Below, one piece after another: positions 1 through 8,180 of a DNA stretch of 64,000 nt. Source of the stretch: Sphingomonas psychrolutea (lineage in GTDB: Bacteria; Pseudomonadota; Alphaproteobacteria; Sphingomonadales; Sphingomonadaceae); the NCBI RefSeq assembly GCF_014636175.1, contig NZ_BMDW01000007.1, positions 124,001 through 188,000 of the forward strand, in the 5' to 3' direction. Positions within the stretch are counted from its first letter, which is position 1, and every line of letters starts with the position of its first letter. The notes under the pieces were generated by a model. It was not told the DNA's origin and did no database searches. It saw nothing but the letters and a program-made list of their open reading frames with translations. The translations under genes and the position numbers were made by a program.

Positions 1-757
1 TCGAGAGCAAGCGGTCGGCGGCGGTGCGCGCTTCCGCCTCGGTATCGCGGACAATGACGTGCGCGCGATAGCCGAATTTCAACGTGCGGCCATAAGCGGC
101 GGCGCGCGCGGTCATGTCGGCGATGATCGCGGCGACGACCTCTTGGCGGTCGGGCCACATCAGGAACACGTCGCAGCCCTTGGCGGCGGCGTCGCGCGCA
201 TCGGGGGAAAGGCCGCCGAAATAGAGCAAGGGGGCCTTGCCCGACACGGTGCCGATCCGCGGCGGATCGATCTTCAGCTTCCAGAATTCGCCGTCATGAT
301 CGAGGCTCTCGCCGTTGAGCAAGGTCTTGAGGATGTGCATCGCCTCGACCGTGCGGGCGTAGCGCGGGGCGCTCCCGAGCGTTTCGCCCGGCATGTCCGA
401 CGAAATGATGTTGACGGTCAGCCGCCCGCCAAGCAGCCGGTCAATCGTCGCGATCTGGCGCGCGAGCTGCGGCGGCCACGTCTCGCCGATCCGCACCGCC
501 ATCAGCAGCGCCATGCGCTTGAGCATTGGCGCGATCGCCGCGGCAAAGGCGGTCGTGTCGATGCCGAGTTGATAGCCCGATGGCAGCAGGATATTGTCGA
601 AGCCGCCGCTTTCGGCCTGCAACACGATGTCGCGACAATGCTCCCAGCTCGACTTGAGCTTGGCGTCGGGCACGCCCAGAAACTCATAATCGTCGTCGCA
701 CAGTGCCGAGAACCAGCTGATTTCGCACGGCGGCAGGGTGAGCGGAAGCGCGGTCAC
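1..757 (-). CDS. SsuD-type flavin-dependent monooxygenase (LLM family), truncated by the window edge
   Basis: A GTG start overlaps the stop of the upstream reductase (GTGA), so the two are co-translated. The reading frame runs open for 252 codons to the left edge, so the C-terminus lies outside. The sequence is a luciferase-like TIM barrel of the alkanesulfonate monooxygenase (SsuD) type: ISWFSAL near residue 13, LAR-QIATIDRLLGGR at 98-112, NIISSD at 116, YFGGLSPDAR at 179-188 and W201, R231, H233. The last two keep the R-x-H pair that is Arg226/His228 in E. coli SsuD. Such enzymes use reduced FMN from a partner reductase, and O2, to cleave C-S bonds of sulfonates, releasing sulfite and an aldehyde. 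No FMN reductase is visible here. Beside an aldo/keto reductase and a Gfo/Idh enzyme, the substrate may be a sulfosugar; that is inference. Other LLM substrates remain possible. Confidence 0.85.
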   Translation of the reverse strand, partial: MTALPLTLPPCEISWFSALCDDDYEFLGVPDAKLKSSWEHCRDIVLQAESGGFDNILLPSGYQLGIDTTAFAAAIAPMLKRMALLMAVRIGETWPPQLARQIATIDRLLGGRLTVNIISSDMPGETLGSAPRYARTVEAMHILKTLLNGESLDHDGEFWKLKIDPPRIGTVSGKAPLLYFGGLSPDARDAAAKGCDVFLMWPDRQEVVAAIIADMTARAAAYGRTLKFGYRAHVIVRDTEAEARTAADRLLS

Positions 758-1671
758 GGCAAGCGCTCCCCGCGCGACGCGACCAGCACGTCATACCAGG
801 TCTGGCGGGTGAAGCGGACCTTATAGACCTCGGCGATCTCTCCGATCCGCGCGACATTTTGCGTGCCAACGATCGGGATCGCGCGCGCCGGATGCGCCAT
901 AATCCAGGCATAGGCTGCGGTCGCGCGGGAAACGCCCGCGGCCTGCGCCACGACATCGAGCGCGGCGGCAACCGCCTTCGAGCGCTCGTCCTCGGGCGCG
1001 CCGATGCGCCCGCCGCCAAGTGGTGACCAGGCGAGCACCGCGACATCGCGCTCCATCGTCAGATCGAGCAGACCGTCGGTGATCGGATCGAGCGCGAGTG
1101 CTGAGAATTCGGGCTGTACGCTGGCCAGCGGGATCGTCAGCAGCGCGGCGATCGCTTGCGTCTGCGCCACCGTATAGTTCGACACGCCGACCGCGCGGAC
1201 CTTGCCCGATGTCACCATCTCCTCGAGCGTGCGCGCGACGTCCTGCGGGTGGGCGAGGATGTCGGGGCGGTGGATCTGGTAGAGATCGACCTGCTCGACC
1301 TGGAGCCGCGTGAGCGAGGCATCGAGCGCCGCCATCAGATAATCGCGTCCTGAATCATACGGCACGGGCGGGGTAATCCCGCCCTTGGTCGCCAGCACCA
1401 TCCGCGACCGCAGCTCGGGTGTCTCGGCGAGGATCCGGCCGAGCGAGGCTTCGGCATCCCCGAACCCGCCCGAACCGTCGAACCCGTAAATGTCGGCGGT
1501 GTCGAACAGCGTGACCCCGGCGGCAAACGCCGCCTCGATCAGCGCGCGGCCCTCGGCGTGCGAGGCGTGGCCGAATCGCCACATCCCCCAGGCAATCGGG
1601 CTGACCATGATTCCGCTCTTGCCGAGGGCGCGCATTTCGGGTGTAAGCATGATTTCAGACATCGCTGTCAT
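754..1671 (-). CDS. Aldo/keto reductase (YdhF-like)
   Basis: This is a 305-residue NAD(P)H-dependent AKR barrel. The catalytic tetrad is visible: Asp57 and Tyr62 in LFDTADIYG, Lys96 in LATKGG and His134 in YQIHRPD. C-terminal NADPH-binding segments follow (LAWSPLGGGR; IVGTQNVARI). The last codons overlap the GTG of the SsuD-type monooxygenase, which suggests one operon and consecutive steps; an aldehyde made by the monooxygenase would be a natural AKR substrate. The start is uncertain. ATGs at 1671, 1662 and 1650 are in frame and none has a clear Shine-Dalgarno. The divergent Gfo/Idh start is only 27 bp from 1671, which leaves little room for two promoters, so a later start or a leaderless message is possible. 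Confidence 0.88.
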   Translation of the reverse strand: MTAMSEIMLTPEMRALGKSGIMVSPIAWGMWRFGHASHAEGRALIEAAFAAGVTLFDTADIYGFDGSGGFGDAEASLGRILAETPELRSRMVLATKGGITPPVPYDSGRDYLMAALDASLTRLQVEQVDLYQIHRPDILAHPQDVARTLEEMVTSGKVRAVGVSNYTVAQTQAIAALLTIPLASVQPEFSALALDPITDGLLDLTMERDVAVLAWSPLGGGRIGAPEDERSKAVAAALDVVAQAAGVSRATAAYAWIMAHPARAIPIVGTQNVARIGEIAEVYKVRFTRQTWYDVLVASRGERLP

Positions 1672-1698
1672 ATAGAGAAGAAGATTGTGGGAGAGCAA

Positions 1699-2775
1699 GT
1701 GCGATACGGCCTGGTTGGCACCGGAATGATGGGTGTCGAGCATTTGAACAATCTGGCGATCACGCTGGGTGCGGTCGTGACGGCGCTGGCTGATCCAGCG
1801 GAGGGCTCGCTCGGTTGGGCGAAGACCGCGCTGGGGGATCGTGCCGAACAGGCGACCGCGTTTGACTCAGTCGGGGCGCTGGCCAAGAGCGGCCTGTGCG
1901 ATGCCATCATCGTCGCCAGCCCCAATTTCACGCACCGCGCGGTGCTCGAGCCCTTGTTCGATGCCGGGCTCCACATCCTGTGTGAGAAGCCGCTGGCGAC
2001 CACGATCGAAGATTGCCGTTGGATCGTCGATCGCGCCGCGCAGAGCGAAAAGGTGTTCTGGACCGCGATGGAATATCGCTTCATGCCGCCGGCGGCCGAA
2101 TTCATCGCCGACATTCACGCTGGCAAGATCGGCAAATTGCAGATGCTCTCGATCCGCGAGCATCGCTTCCCGTTCCTCGTCAAGGTCGCCGACTGGAACC
2201 GCTTCAGCCGCAACACCGGCGGCACGATGGTCGAAAAATGCTGCCATTTCTTCGATCTGATGCGGCTTATCGTCGGGGCCGAGGCGGTGCGCGTCTATTG
2301 CTCGGGCGCGATGGACGTGAACCATCTCGACGAAGCCTATGGCGGCGAGACGCCCGACATCATCGACAACAGCTATACGACGGTCGATTTTGCCAATGGC
2401 GTGCGCGCGATGCTCGATCTGTCGATGTTCGCCGACGGCGCGGAAAATCAGGAAGAGATCACTGCGGTCGGCAGCGACGCCCGGCTCGACGTGCTGATCC
2501 CCGAGGGTGCGATCATGCATTCGCCGCGTGTCGGCTTCCGCAACCCGAAGAACGCGACGCGCCGCCTCGTCCATACCGACGAAACCGCGCTCAACGCCGG
2601 TAGCCATCACGGCTCGACCTTCTACCAACACCAGCGCTTCAACGCTGCCGTCCGCGGCGTAGGGCCGGTTGAGGTCACCGCGCATGACGGGATGATGGCG
2701 GTCGCAATCGGCACCGCCGCCGAGATCAGCGCGCGTGAACACCGCGTGGTTGAGATGACGGAATTGGGTTTTTGA
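1699..2775 (+). CDS. Gfo/Idh/MocA family NAD(P)-dependent oxidoreductase
   Basis: A 358-residue protein with an N-terminal Rossmann fold (GxGxxG as GTGMMG at residues 7-12) and the family hallmark CEKPLA with Lys97, then an alpha/beta domain. The region 153-186 is rich in conserved polar groups (REHRFPF, DWNRFSRNTGG, EKCCHFFD with Lys180 and His183), placed where the family keeps its catalytic Lys/His. The GTG at 1699 is chosen because GGGAG lies 6-10 bases upstream and the Rossmann strand (RYGLVG) begins at residue 2. The family covers inositol and sugar dehydrogenases, but also NAD-dependent glycosidases, including sulfoquinovosidases of family GH188. Divergent from the AKR/monooxygenase pair and followed by a TonB receptor, a role in sugar or sugar-sulfonate uptake and use is likely. 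The exact reaction cannot be read from the sequence. Confidence 0.87.
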   Translation: MRYGLVGTGMMGVEHLNNLAITLGAVVTALADPAEGSLGWAKTALGDRAEQATAFDSVGALAKSGLCDAIIVASPNFTHRAVLEPLFDAGLHILCEKPLATTIEDCRWIVDRAAQSEKVFWTAMEYRFMPPAAEFIADIHAGKIGKLQMLSIREHRFPFLVKVADWNRFSRNTGGTMVEKCCHFFDLMRLIVGAEAVRVYCSGAMDVNHLDEAYGGETPDIIDNSYTTVDFANGVRAMLDLSMFADGAENQEEITAVGSDARLDVLIPEGAIMHSPRVGFRNPKNATRRLVHTDETALNAGSHHGSTFYQHQRFNAAVRGVGPVEVTAHDGMMAVAIGTAAEISAREHRVVEMTELGF

Positions 2776-2808
2776 CACCAAGCAGGGCTTTACCGCCGAC
2801 AAGCCTGA

Positions 2809-2855
2809 TTGCGCTGTCAGCGGCTGGACTACGATAATATCCATCAATTAGATGG
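2809..2855 (+). promoter_or_regulatory. Probable promoter with a small palindrome, TonB receptor gene
   Basis: TTGCGC (2809-2814) and GATAAT (2833-2838) are separated by 18 bp and lie upstream of the TonB receptor. Just downstream of the -10 is CCATC-aatta-GATGG (2841-2855), which could be an operator. A strong GAGGAGGGG Shine-Dalgarno precedes the ATG at 2880. The match is by eye only, and the palindrome is short enough to be chance. Confidence 0.35.
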
Positions 2856-2879
2856 GATTTTTATTTTGAGGAGGGGACT

Positions 2880-5312
2880 ATGACCAAGACCGTATTTTTG
2901 TCGGGCGCCGCGACGCTCGCATTGCTGACCGCGACACCCGTTTTCGCGCAGACCGCTACACCTGTAGCGGTGCCGGCCGCGGAGGCCGCCGTGGTCGATG
3001 GCGCGAACCCCGGCGACATTATCGTTACGGCGCAAAAGCGCTCGGAGCGGCTGCAAAATGTCCCGCTTGCCGTCACTGTGGTTTCGGGCGATGCGATCTC
3101 GTCGCAGGGCCGCACCAGCCTGGAGGGCGCGCAATATCTCGTCCCCTCGCTCAACTTCGTAAAGGCGGGCACCGCGCTCAACCAGGCGCTGTTCCTGCGC
3201 GGGATCGGTACGACCTCCTTCTCGATCGCGGTCGAGCCGACCGTATCGACCGTGCTTGACGGCGTCGTGCTGAGCCGCGCGGCGGAAGCGTTCACCGACC
3301 TCGTCGATATCGACCGGCTCGAAGTCCTGCGCGGGCCGCAAGGTACGTTGTTCGGCAAGAATGCCAGCGCCGGTGTCATCAACATTGTGTCGAAGCGGCC
3401 CGGCCGCAGCATCGGCGGCTATGTCGAGGGTAGCGTCTATTTCTCGAACGGGATGGAATATCGCGGTCGCGGCGCGATCGATCTGCCGTTGTCGGATGCG
3501 ATCCGGACGCGCACCACCGCATTCTACGACAAATATGACGGCAACATCTTCAACGTCGCGCCCAACGTGAATCGCCGCGTCAACGGCTATGAGCATTATG
3601 GCGTGCGCTCGATCGTCGAGGCGGATGCCAGCGCCTTCGTCAAGCTGACGCTGATCGGTGATTATCATCACAATAATGACGATTGCTGCGCCGAAGTGAT
3701 TGGCGGGCCGCCGCTCACGTCGACGGGCGCGGTCAATGCGACCAACCTCGCGCTGATCCAGACGGTGCTGCCGACGCTGGCGGGCAATGAAAGCCGCCGG
3801 ATCAACCAGAACCTCGTCACCCGCACGATCGAGACCGGCTACGGCTTCTCGGGCCAGGCCGATATCACCGTCGGTACGCAGACCGTGACCTCGATCACCG
3901 CCTATCGCAACTTCGCCAATAATGAGATTCGCGACGGCGATTTCTATCCGCAGGCCTATATCGGGGTCGCGCAATCGCACGATACCGGCCCGCAAACCGG
4001 CGATACGTTCAGCCAGGAATTGCGGCTGACCTCGCCGGGCAAGGAGCTGATCGACTATGTGATCGGCGGCTATTATTCGCGTGCCTCCTCGCGCCGCATC
4101 TTTCAGCGCGACAATGTTAGCTGCACGGCGGCGACTCCCCCAGCGCCAGCGGGCGTGCTGACGCCGTGCACCAGCGCGCTTGCCGCACCTTCGGTCACCG
4201 CCTCCGGCCGGGCTGATTACGGATCGGTGTTCAAGAACCTTGCTCTGTTCGCGCAAGGGACGCTAAACTTAGCGAGCAATTTCCGTTTCATCGGCGGCGC
4301 GCGCTTCACGCATGATCAACTCGACGGCTTTGAGTCGCGCACGACCAGCACCACCAGCGCAGGCACTCTCGCGTCGCAGCCCGCCTTCGACCAGGGCGTG
4401 TTCAATTCCGTGACGGCGGCGTTGCCCAACGGCACGCCCACGGCGGCCAACGGCATTCCCTTCACCGAAAAGACGACCAGCGACAATTTCTCGGGCAAGG
4501 CGGGTGTGCAATATGACATCACGCGCGGATCGACCGCTTATGCGAGCTACACGCGCGGCTATAAGGGGCCGGCCTTCAACCTGTTCTTCAACCTGCAGCC
4601 GACTGGGGCCAAGGCGCTCGAACCCGAAACCTCCAATTCCTACGAAATCGGGCTGAAGAACACGCTGCTCGGCGGGAAGCTGACGCTCAACCTCGCGGCT
4701 TATTATGCGAAGTACAATAATTTTCAGGCGAACAACCCCGATACCCTGGTCATCAGCGGGGTGACCACCGTGATTGCACGCTTCACCAATGCCGGCACGG
4801 TTTCAACCCGCGGCGGCGAGCTCGACTTTACCTTCCGTCCGGTGCGCGACCTCAACATTTCGGGCGGTGCCGCTTACTCCGACGCGCATGTCGATGCGTT
4901 CAACCCGCCGCCAGTGCGCACAGCGAACGACATCGTCGCCTCGGGCACGCCGCTCGCCTTCGCGCCGAAGTGGAAGGGCGATCTTGCAGTCGATTACCGC
5001 CTCCGCACCAATGCACCGGTCGATTTTGCGCTGGGTGCACAAGGGTCGTATCAGTCGAGCCAGCTGTCGATCTTCTCGCCCGATCCGGTGGTGCGCGCGG
5101 CAGGGACGATCGCAGGATACGGCCTCGTCAATCTGTCGGCGTCGATCCTCGACAAGGCCGATCATTACAAGCTGACCTTCACGGTGCGTAATCTGTTCGA
5201 CCAGAGCTTCGCCGCGACGATCGCCAATGGCGGACCGGGTGGCGCGTATCGCTACCAGATCCCGCGTGATGCCGATCGCTACTTCGGGGTCACCGGTCGC
5301 GTGAATTTCTGA
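2880..5312 (+). CDS. TonB-dependent outer-membrane receptor
   Basis: An 810-residue receptor with a signal peptide (MTKTVFLSGAATLALL...VFAQ, cleavage near residue 24). A TonB-box-like stretch comes next (GDIIVTAQKRSER, about 44-56). The plug domain follows (VPLAVTVVSGDAI; EVLRGPQGTLFGKNASAGVINIVS) and then a long beta-barrel ending in an aromatic residue (TGRVNF). Several barrel signatures are clear, including SYTRGYKGPAFN and LEPETSNSYEIGLK. It would import a scarce substrate across the outer membrane using TonB-ExbBD energy. In sphingomonads these receptors commonly carry glycans and sugar conjugates as well as iron chelates. It follows the Gfo/Idh gene by about 100 bp with its own promoter candidate, and the MFS permease converges from the other side. 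A sugar-type substrate is therefore inferred. Confidence 0.95.
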   Translation: MTKTVFLSGAATLALLTATPVFAQTATPVAVPAAEAAVVDGANPGDIIVTAQKRSERLQNVPLAVTVVSGDAISSQGRTSLEGAQYLVPSLNFVKAGTALNQALFLRGIGTTSFSIAVEPTVSTVLDGVVLSRAAEAFTDLVDIDRLEVLRGPQGTLFGKNASAGVINIVSKRPGRSIGGYVEGSVYFSNGMEYRGRGAIDLPLSDAIRTRTTAFYDKYDGNIFNVAPNVNRRVNGYEHYGVRSIVEADASAFVKLTLIGDYHHNNDDCCAEVIGGPPLTSTGAVNATNLALIQTVLPTLAGNESRRINQNLVTRTIETGYGFSGQADITVGTQTVTSITAYRNFANNEIRDGDFYPQAYIGVAQSHDTGPQTGDTFSQELRLTSPGKELIDYVIGGYYSRASSRRIFQRDNVSCTAATPPAPAGVLTPCTSALAAPSVTASGRADYGSVFKNLALFAQGTLNLASNFRFIGGARFTHDQLDGFESRTTSTTSAGTLASQPAFDQGVFNSVTAALPNGTPTAANGIPFTEKTTSDNFSGKAGVQYDITRGSTAYASYTRGYKGPAFNLFFNLQPTGAKALEPETSNSYEIGLKNTLLGGKLTLNLAAYYAKYNNFQANNPDTLVISGVTTVIARFTNAGTVSTRGGELDFTFRPVRDLNISGGAAYSDAHVDAFNPPPVRTANDIVASGTPLAFAPKWKGDLAVDYRLRTNAPVDFALGAQGSYQSSQLSIFSPDPVVRAAGTIAGYGLVNLSASILDKADHYKLTFTVRNLFDQSFAATIANGGPGGAYRYQIPRDADRYFGVTGRVNF

Positions 5313-5328
5313 TCTCGGACCAAAGCTC

Positions 5329-5359
5329 TCTCCCGCCTCAGCGGGAGACGAGTTTTTTG
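5329..5359 (+). terminator. Rho-independent terminator after the TonB receptor
   Basis: TCTCCCGC-ctca-GCGGGAGA (5329-5348) forms an 8-bp GC-rich stem with a 4-base loop. CGAG and six T residues follow. It lies 16 bp past the receptor stop codon. Confidence 0.7.
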
Positions 5360-5365
5360 CCCTTT

Positions 5366-5520
5366 GCCCCATCCGGGGGATGGGGCTGCAAAAAACCTGG
5401 TAAGGGTCTTCTTCTTCATCGGTGCCCGAGAGAAGAAGGCCCTCACCGACTGCGACTAGGCCGCTGCGCGACCAAGTCTCCGTAGCCTCTTCCGCGAAAG
5501 CGGGAGAGGGCTTCAATTCC
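5366..5520. repeat. Hairpin-rich spacer between convergent genes (degenerate family I-like)
   Basis: Between the receptor and the convergent MFS gene lie several inverted repeats. GCCCCATCC-ggg-GGATGGGGC spans 5366-5386. A CTTCTTCT...AGAAGAAG pair lies near 5408-5443. CCTCTTCCGC-gaaa-GCGGGAGAGG spans 5486-5509. The last resembles the CCTCCCGC/GCGGGAGG arms of the family I elements elsewhere in the window. No T-tract follows on the minus strand, so it is a structural repeat more than a classical terminator for the MFS gene. Confidence 0.5.
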
Positions 5521-5521
5521 G

Positions 5522-6769
5522 TCAGTGCGCCGCGACGAAACCGTCGCCGCGCTCGCTTTCGTCGATCGGCACGATGCGCGGGATCAGCAGATGGATCGCG
5601 AGCAGCGCGGTCAGATACGACCCCGCGCAAATCGCCAGCGCCGGCGCATAACCCCAGCCGTGCGCCAGCGCATAGGCCTGAAACTGGATCATCCCGACCG
5701 AGCCGAGATTGCCGCAAAACGCTGCAATCCCGATCCGGCTCCCGACCGATCGCGCCGGCGTAATGTCGGTGGTTACGCCGAAGACGTTGGTCGAAAACCC
5801 CTGATGCGCGAACAAGACGAGACCAAGCAGCAACGCCGCCGACCACGGGCTCGACACGCTCTGGACGAACACCACCGGCAGCACGAGCAAGGCATAGCCG
5901 AGCATCGTGGTTTTCCGCGCGCGATCCACGCTCCAGCCCGCCGCCATCAGCCGTGAGGGCACGAAGCCGCCAGTCAGCGCGCCGCACGCCGCCATGACAT
6001 AGACCAAAGCGACCGGCAGCCCGAGCGTGCCCTGCGGCATCCCGAACAGCCGGTGGAACAGATCGGGCAGCCATAGCAGCATGAAGAACCACACTTGATC
6101 CGACAGCACCTTCGCGATCGCGATGGCCGCGGTCTCGCGGCTGCGCAGCACGCTCAGCCACGGCACGGGTGCCGGGGCGACGGCGTCGAGCGCGACCGGC
6201 TTGATCCTGAGCGCGAACCACACCACCACCCAGATGAGCCCCAGGCCGCCCGCGACCAGAAACGCCGCTTGCCACCCGAACGCCACCGCGAGCGCCGGGA
6301 TGAACAAGGGCGTCACGATCGCGCCGATATTGGGCGCGGTATTGCCGATGCCGAGCGCGATCTGCCGGTCCTTATGGTTGAAATAGGTCGCGGCCGATTT
6401 GACCGCGGCGGGGGTGCCGACCGATTCGGCCATGCCGAGCACGATCCGCGCGGCGAAAAAGGCCGGGACCGATGTCGCGAAGGCGTGCGCCATCCCGGCA
6501 AGACTCCAGATCAGCACGCCGAGCGCGAACCCCAGCCGCAAGCCGACCCGATCAAGGAACCAGCCGGTGCCGAGAAAGGCGAACGCCGTCGCGATCTGAA
6601 ACGCGGTGCCCATGTTCGCATAATCCTGATCGGACCATTGGAACTGCGCCTCCAGCGTCGGTTTGAGCAAAGCGAGGATTTGCCGGTCGACATAATTGAG
6701 CATGATCGCGACGAACACCATCGCCACGATGATCCAGCGCGCCGCCCCACCCCTGATCCCAAATGCCAT
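5522..6769 (-). CDS. MFS transporter, ACS-family type (sugar acid/organic anion)
   Basis: A 415-residue permease with 12 predicted membrane spans. It has the typical MFS loop 2-3 signature (GWFLDRVGLRLG, about 71-82) and the anion:cation symporter-like start LNYVDRQILALLKP (about 24-37). The family imports hexuronates, glucarate, phthalate and other organic anions by proton or cation symport across the inner membrane. A LacI-type operator sits 28 bp upstream of the start codon, and GGGAG precedes the ATG. With the TonB receptor converging on it, the pair could move the same substrate across outer and inner membranes. Substrate identity is inference. Confidence 0.9.
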   Translation of the reverse strand: MAFGIRGGAARWIIVAMVFVAIMLNYVDRQILALLKPTLEAQFQWSDQDYANMGTAFQIATAFAFLGTGWFLDRVGLRLGFALGVLIWSLAGMAHAFATSVPAFFAARIVLGMAESVGTPAAVKSAATYFNHKDRQIALGIGNTAPNIGAIVTPLFIPALAVAFGWQAAFLVAGGLGLIWVVVWFALRIKPVALDAVAPAPVPWLSVLRSRETAAIAIAKVLSDQVWFFMLLWLPDLFHRLFGMPQGTLGLPVALVYVMAACGALTGGFVPSRLMAAGWSVDRARKTTMLGYALLVLPVVFVQSVSSPWSAALLLGLVLFAHQGFSTNVFGVTTDITPARSVGSRIGIAAFCGNLGSVGMIQFQAYALAHGWGYAPALAICAGSYLTALLAIHLLIPRIVPIDESERGDGFVAAH

Positions 6770-6796
6770 CCGAATCCGCTCCCGTCTTTTTCTTGA

Positions 6797-6808
6797 GACA
6801 ACGTTGTC
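6797..6808. promoter_or_regulatory. LacI-type operator upstream of the MFS gene
   Basis: GACAACGTTGTC is a perfect 12-bp palindrome with the central CG typical of LacI/GalR-family operators. It lies 28 bp upstream of the MFS start codon, where it would overlap the promoter or transcript start. The only LacI-family regulator in the window is at 8179-9177, so it is the obvious candidate repressor. Confidence 0.65.
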
Positions 6809-6841
6809 AGATCGAGGGCGCTTGCGCTAGACCCCACGCTC

Positions 6842-6936
6842 CGTCACCCCGGCCTTGTGCCGGGGTCCACCGCGCCGCAAATCCTTGCAGGCCCGGTGTG
6901 CGGCACGGTGGATGCCGGAACAAGTCCGACATGACG
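6842..6936. repeat. Family III inverted repeat, copy a
   Basis: The arms are CGTCACCCCGGCCTTGTGCC... (from 6842) and a degenerate reverse complement ending ...CATGACG (to 6936), about 31 bp each around a 30-bp centre. The core matches copies at 34032-34135 and 60483-60578. It fills the space between the divergent MFS and YeiH-type genes. Its right end is 12 bp from the YeiH start. Confidence 0.75.
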
Positions 6937-6947
6937 AGTGGGATCGA

Positions 6948-8009
6948 ATGGCAACCAAATACCCGAAACGCCCGCTGCCGATGGCCGCCGATCTCTACGG
7001 CGATCTCTACAGCGACATCGAAACCGCGCCGAAGCGCGACTGGCGTGGCTATGTCCCCGGTCTCGTGGTGGTCGCGATGGGGACGCTCGCGGCGGGGTTC
7101 CTGTCGGATCATTATGGCGTGCCGCTGACGCTGATGGCGCTGCTGATCGGCCTCGCGCTCAATTTCCTGAGCGCCGATGCGCGGCTGACCCCCGGCCTCG
7201 CTTTTGCGTCGCGCTCGCTGTTGCGCTGGGGGATCGTGCTGGTCGGGGTGCGCATCACCGCCGGGCAAATCATCGCGCTCGGCCCGGTCGCTTTGCTGTG
7301 CGTCGTGGCGATCGTTGCGGCAACGATGGGAGCCGGGGTGCTCGCCGCGCGTCGGCTCGGGCAAGATAGCGCTTTCGGCGTGCTGGCGGGCGGCGCGGTC
7401 GCGATCTGCGGCGCGTCGGCGGCGATGGCGCTTGCCACGACGCTCGGTGAAAAACGCACCAGCCAAGCGCAGCTCACGCTGGTACTGGTCGGCATTTCGG
7501 CGATGAGCGCGAGCGCGATGATGCTCTACCCGCTGGTCGCGCACGCGTTCCACATGAGCGATCTCAAGGCGGGGTTCTTACTCGGCGCGGCGATTCATGA
7601 TGTCGCGCAGGCGCTGGGCGCGGGCTATTCCTATTCGGACGGCGCGGGCGGCATCGCCGCAATCGTCAAGCTGACGCGTGTGGCGTTGCTGGCACCGGTG
7701 CTGGCGGTGGTGGCGATGTGCTTGCCCAAGGGAGAGGGCGCGGCAAAGGGGCCTGGGGTGCCGTGGTTCGTGATCGGCTTCTTCGTGCTGGCTGGGATCA
7801 ACTCGTTCGGCGTGATCCCTCCGATCGTCGCGACGGGGGCCGAAAAAGCCGCGGCGGCGATGCTGGCAGCGGCGGTCACCGCGACCGCGATCCGCTCGCC
7901 GCTGTCGCAATTGCTCGAGGCCGGGCCGAAGCCGCTGATCATCATCGGGGTGGCGACTTTGGTGGCGTTCGGGCTGGCGCTGGCGGCGGCGTTGTTTCTG
8001 ATCGGTTGA
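6948..8009 (+). CDS. YeiH family putative sulfate exporter
   Basis: A 353-residue integral membrane protein of the UPF0324/YeiH family, with about ten hydrophobic segments. Family-typical stretches are visible: LGVRI-type VLVGVRITAGQI (about 98-109), GAGVLAARRLG, AICGASAAMALA (about 150-161) and GAAIHDVAQALGAGYSYSDGAG (about 212-233). Members are annotated as putative sulfate or anion exporters; experimental proof is thin. The start at 6948 (MATKYPKR) is chosen because the upstream in-frame codons lie inside the family III repeat. Beside an SsuD-type monooxygenase, export of inorganic sulfur after desulfonation is an attractive but unproven role. Confidence 0.85.
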   Translation: MATKYPKRPLPMAADLYGDLYSDIETAPKRDWRGYVPGLVVVAMGTLAAGFLSDHYGVPLTLMALLIGLALNFLSADARLTPGLAFASRSLLRWGIVLVGVRITAGQIIALGPVALLCVVAIVAATMGAGVLAARRLGQDSAFGVLAGGAVAICGASAAMALATTLGEKRTSQAQLTLVLVGISAMSASAMMLYPLVAHAFHMSDLKAGFLLGAAIHDVAQALGAGYSYSDGAGGIAAIVKLTRVALLAPVLAVVAMCLPKGEGAAKGPGVPWFVIGFFVLAGINSFGVIPPIVATGAEKAAAAMLAAAVTATAIRSPLSQLLEAGPKPLIIIGVATLVAFGLALAAALFLIG

Positions 8010-8012
8010 AAA

Positions 8013-8180
8013 GAAGAAGGTTGGTTCGCGCGGAGGCGCGGAGGACGCGGAGAAGAAGAAAGAGGGCGTTAGCCCTCAGCGATGCACGTTCGCCATAGAG
8101 GCTCGGTCCGGCATGTCTCCCGACACATCCGCAAGGAAATCTCCGCGTCCTCCGCGCCTCTGCGCGAACCAACCTTCTTC
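8013..8180. repeat. Family II inverted repeat, copy a
   Basis: Two near-perfect 41-bp arms lie at 8013-8053 (gaagaaggttggttcgcgcg..., then a cggaggcgcgg core) and 8140-8180 (its reverse complement) around an 86-bp centre. The element fills the whole gap between the convergent YeiH and LacI genes and touches the LacI stop codon. Related copies are at 18398-18594 and 50052-50168. It could act as a bidirectional terminator through its long stem. Confidence 0.85.

Noticed and set aside
2772..2777. TTGACA-like hexamer at the Gfo/Idh stop as a -35 box
   Set aside because: No -10-like hexamer lies at 16-18 bp downstream; the TTGCGC/GATAAT pair is better placed.
4803..6275. 490-codon minus-strand frame across the TonB receptor end and MFS gene
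   Set aside because: Composition is shadow-like and it overlaps two well-supported genes in other frames.
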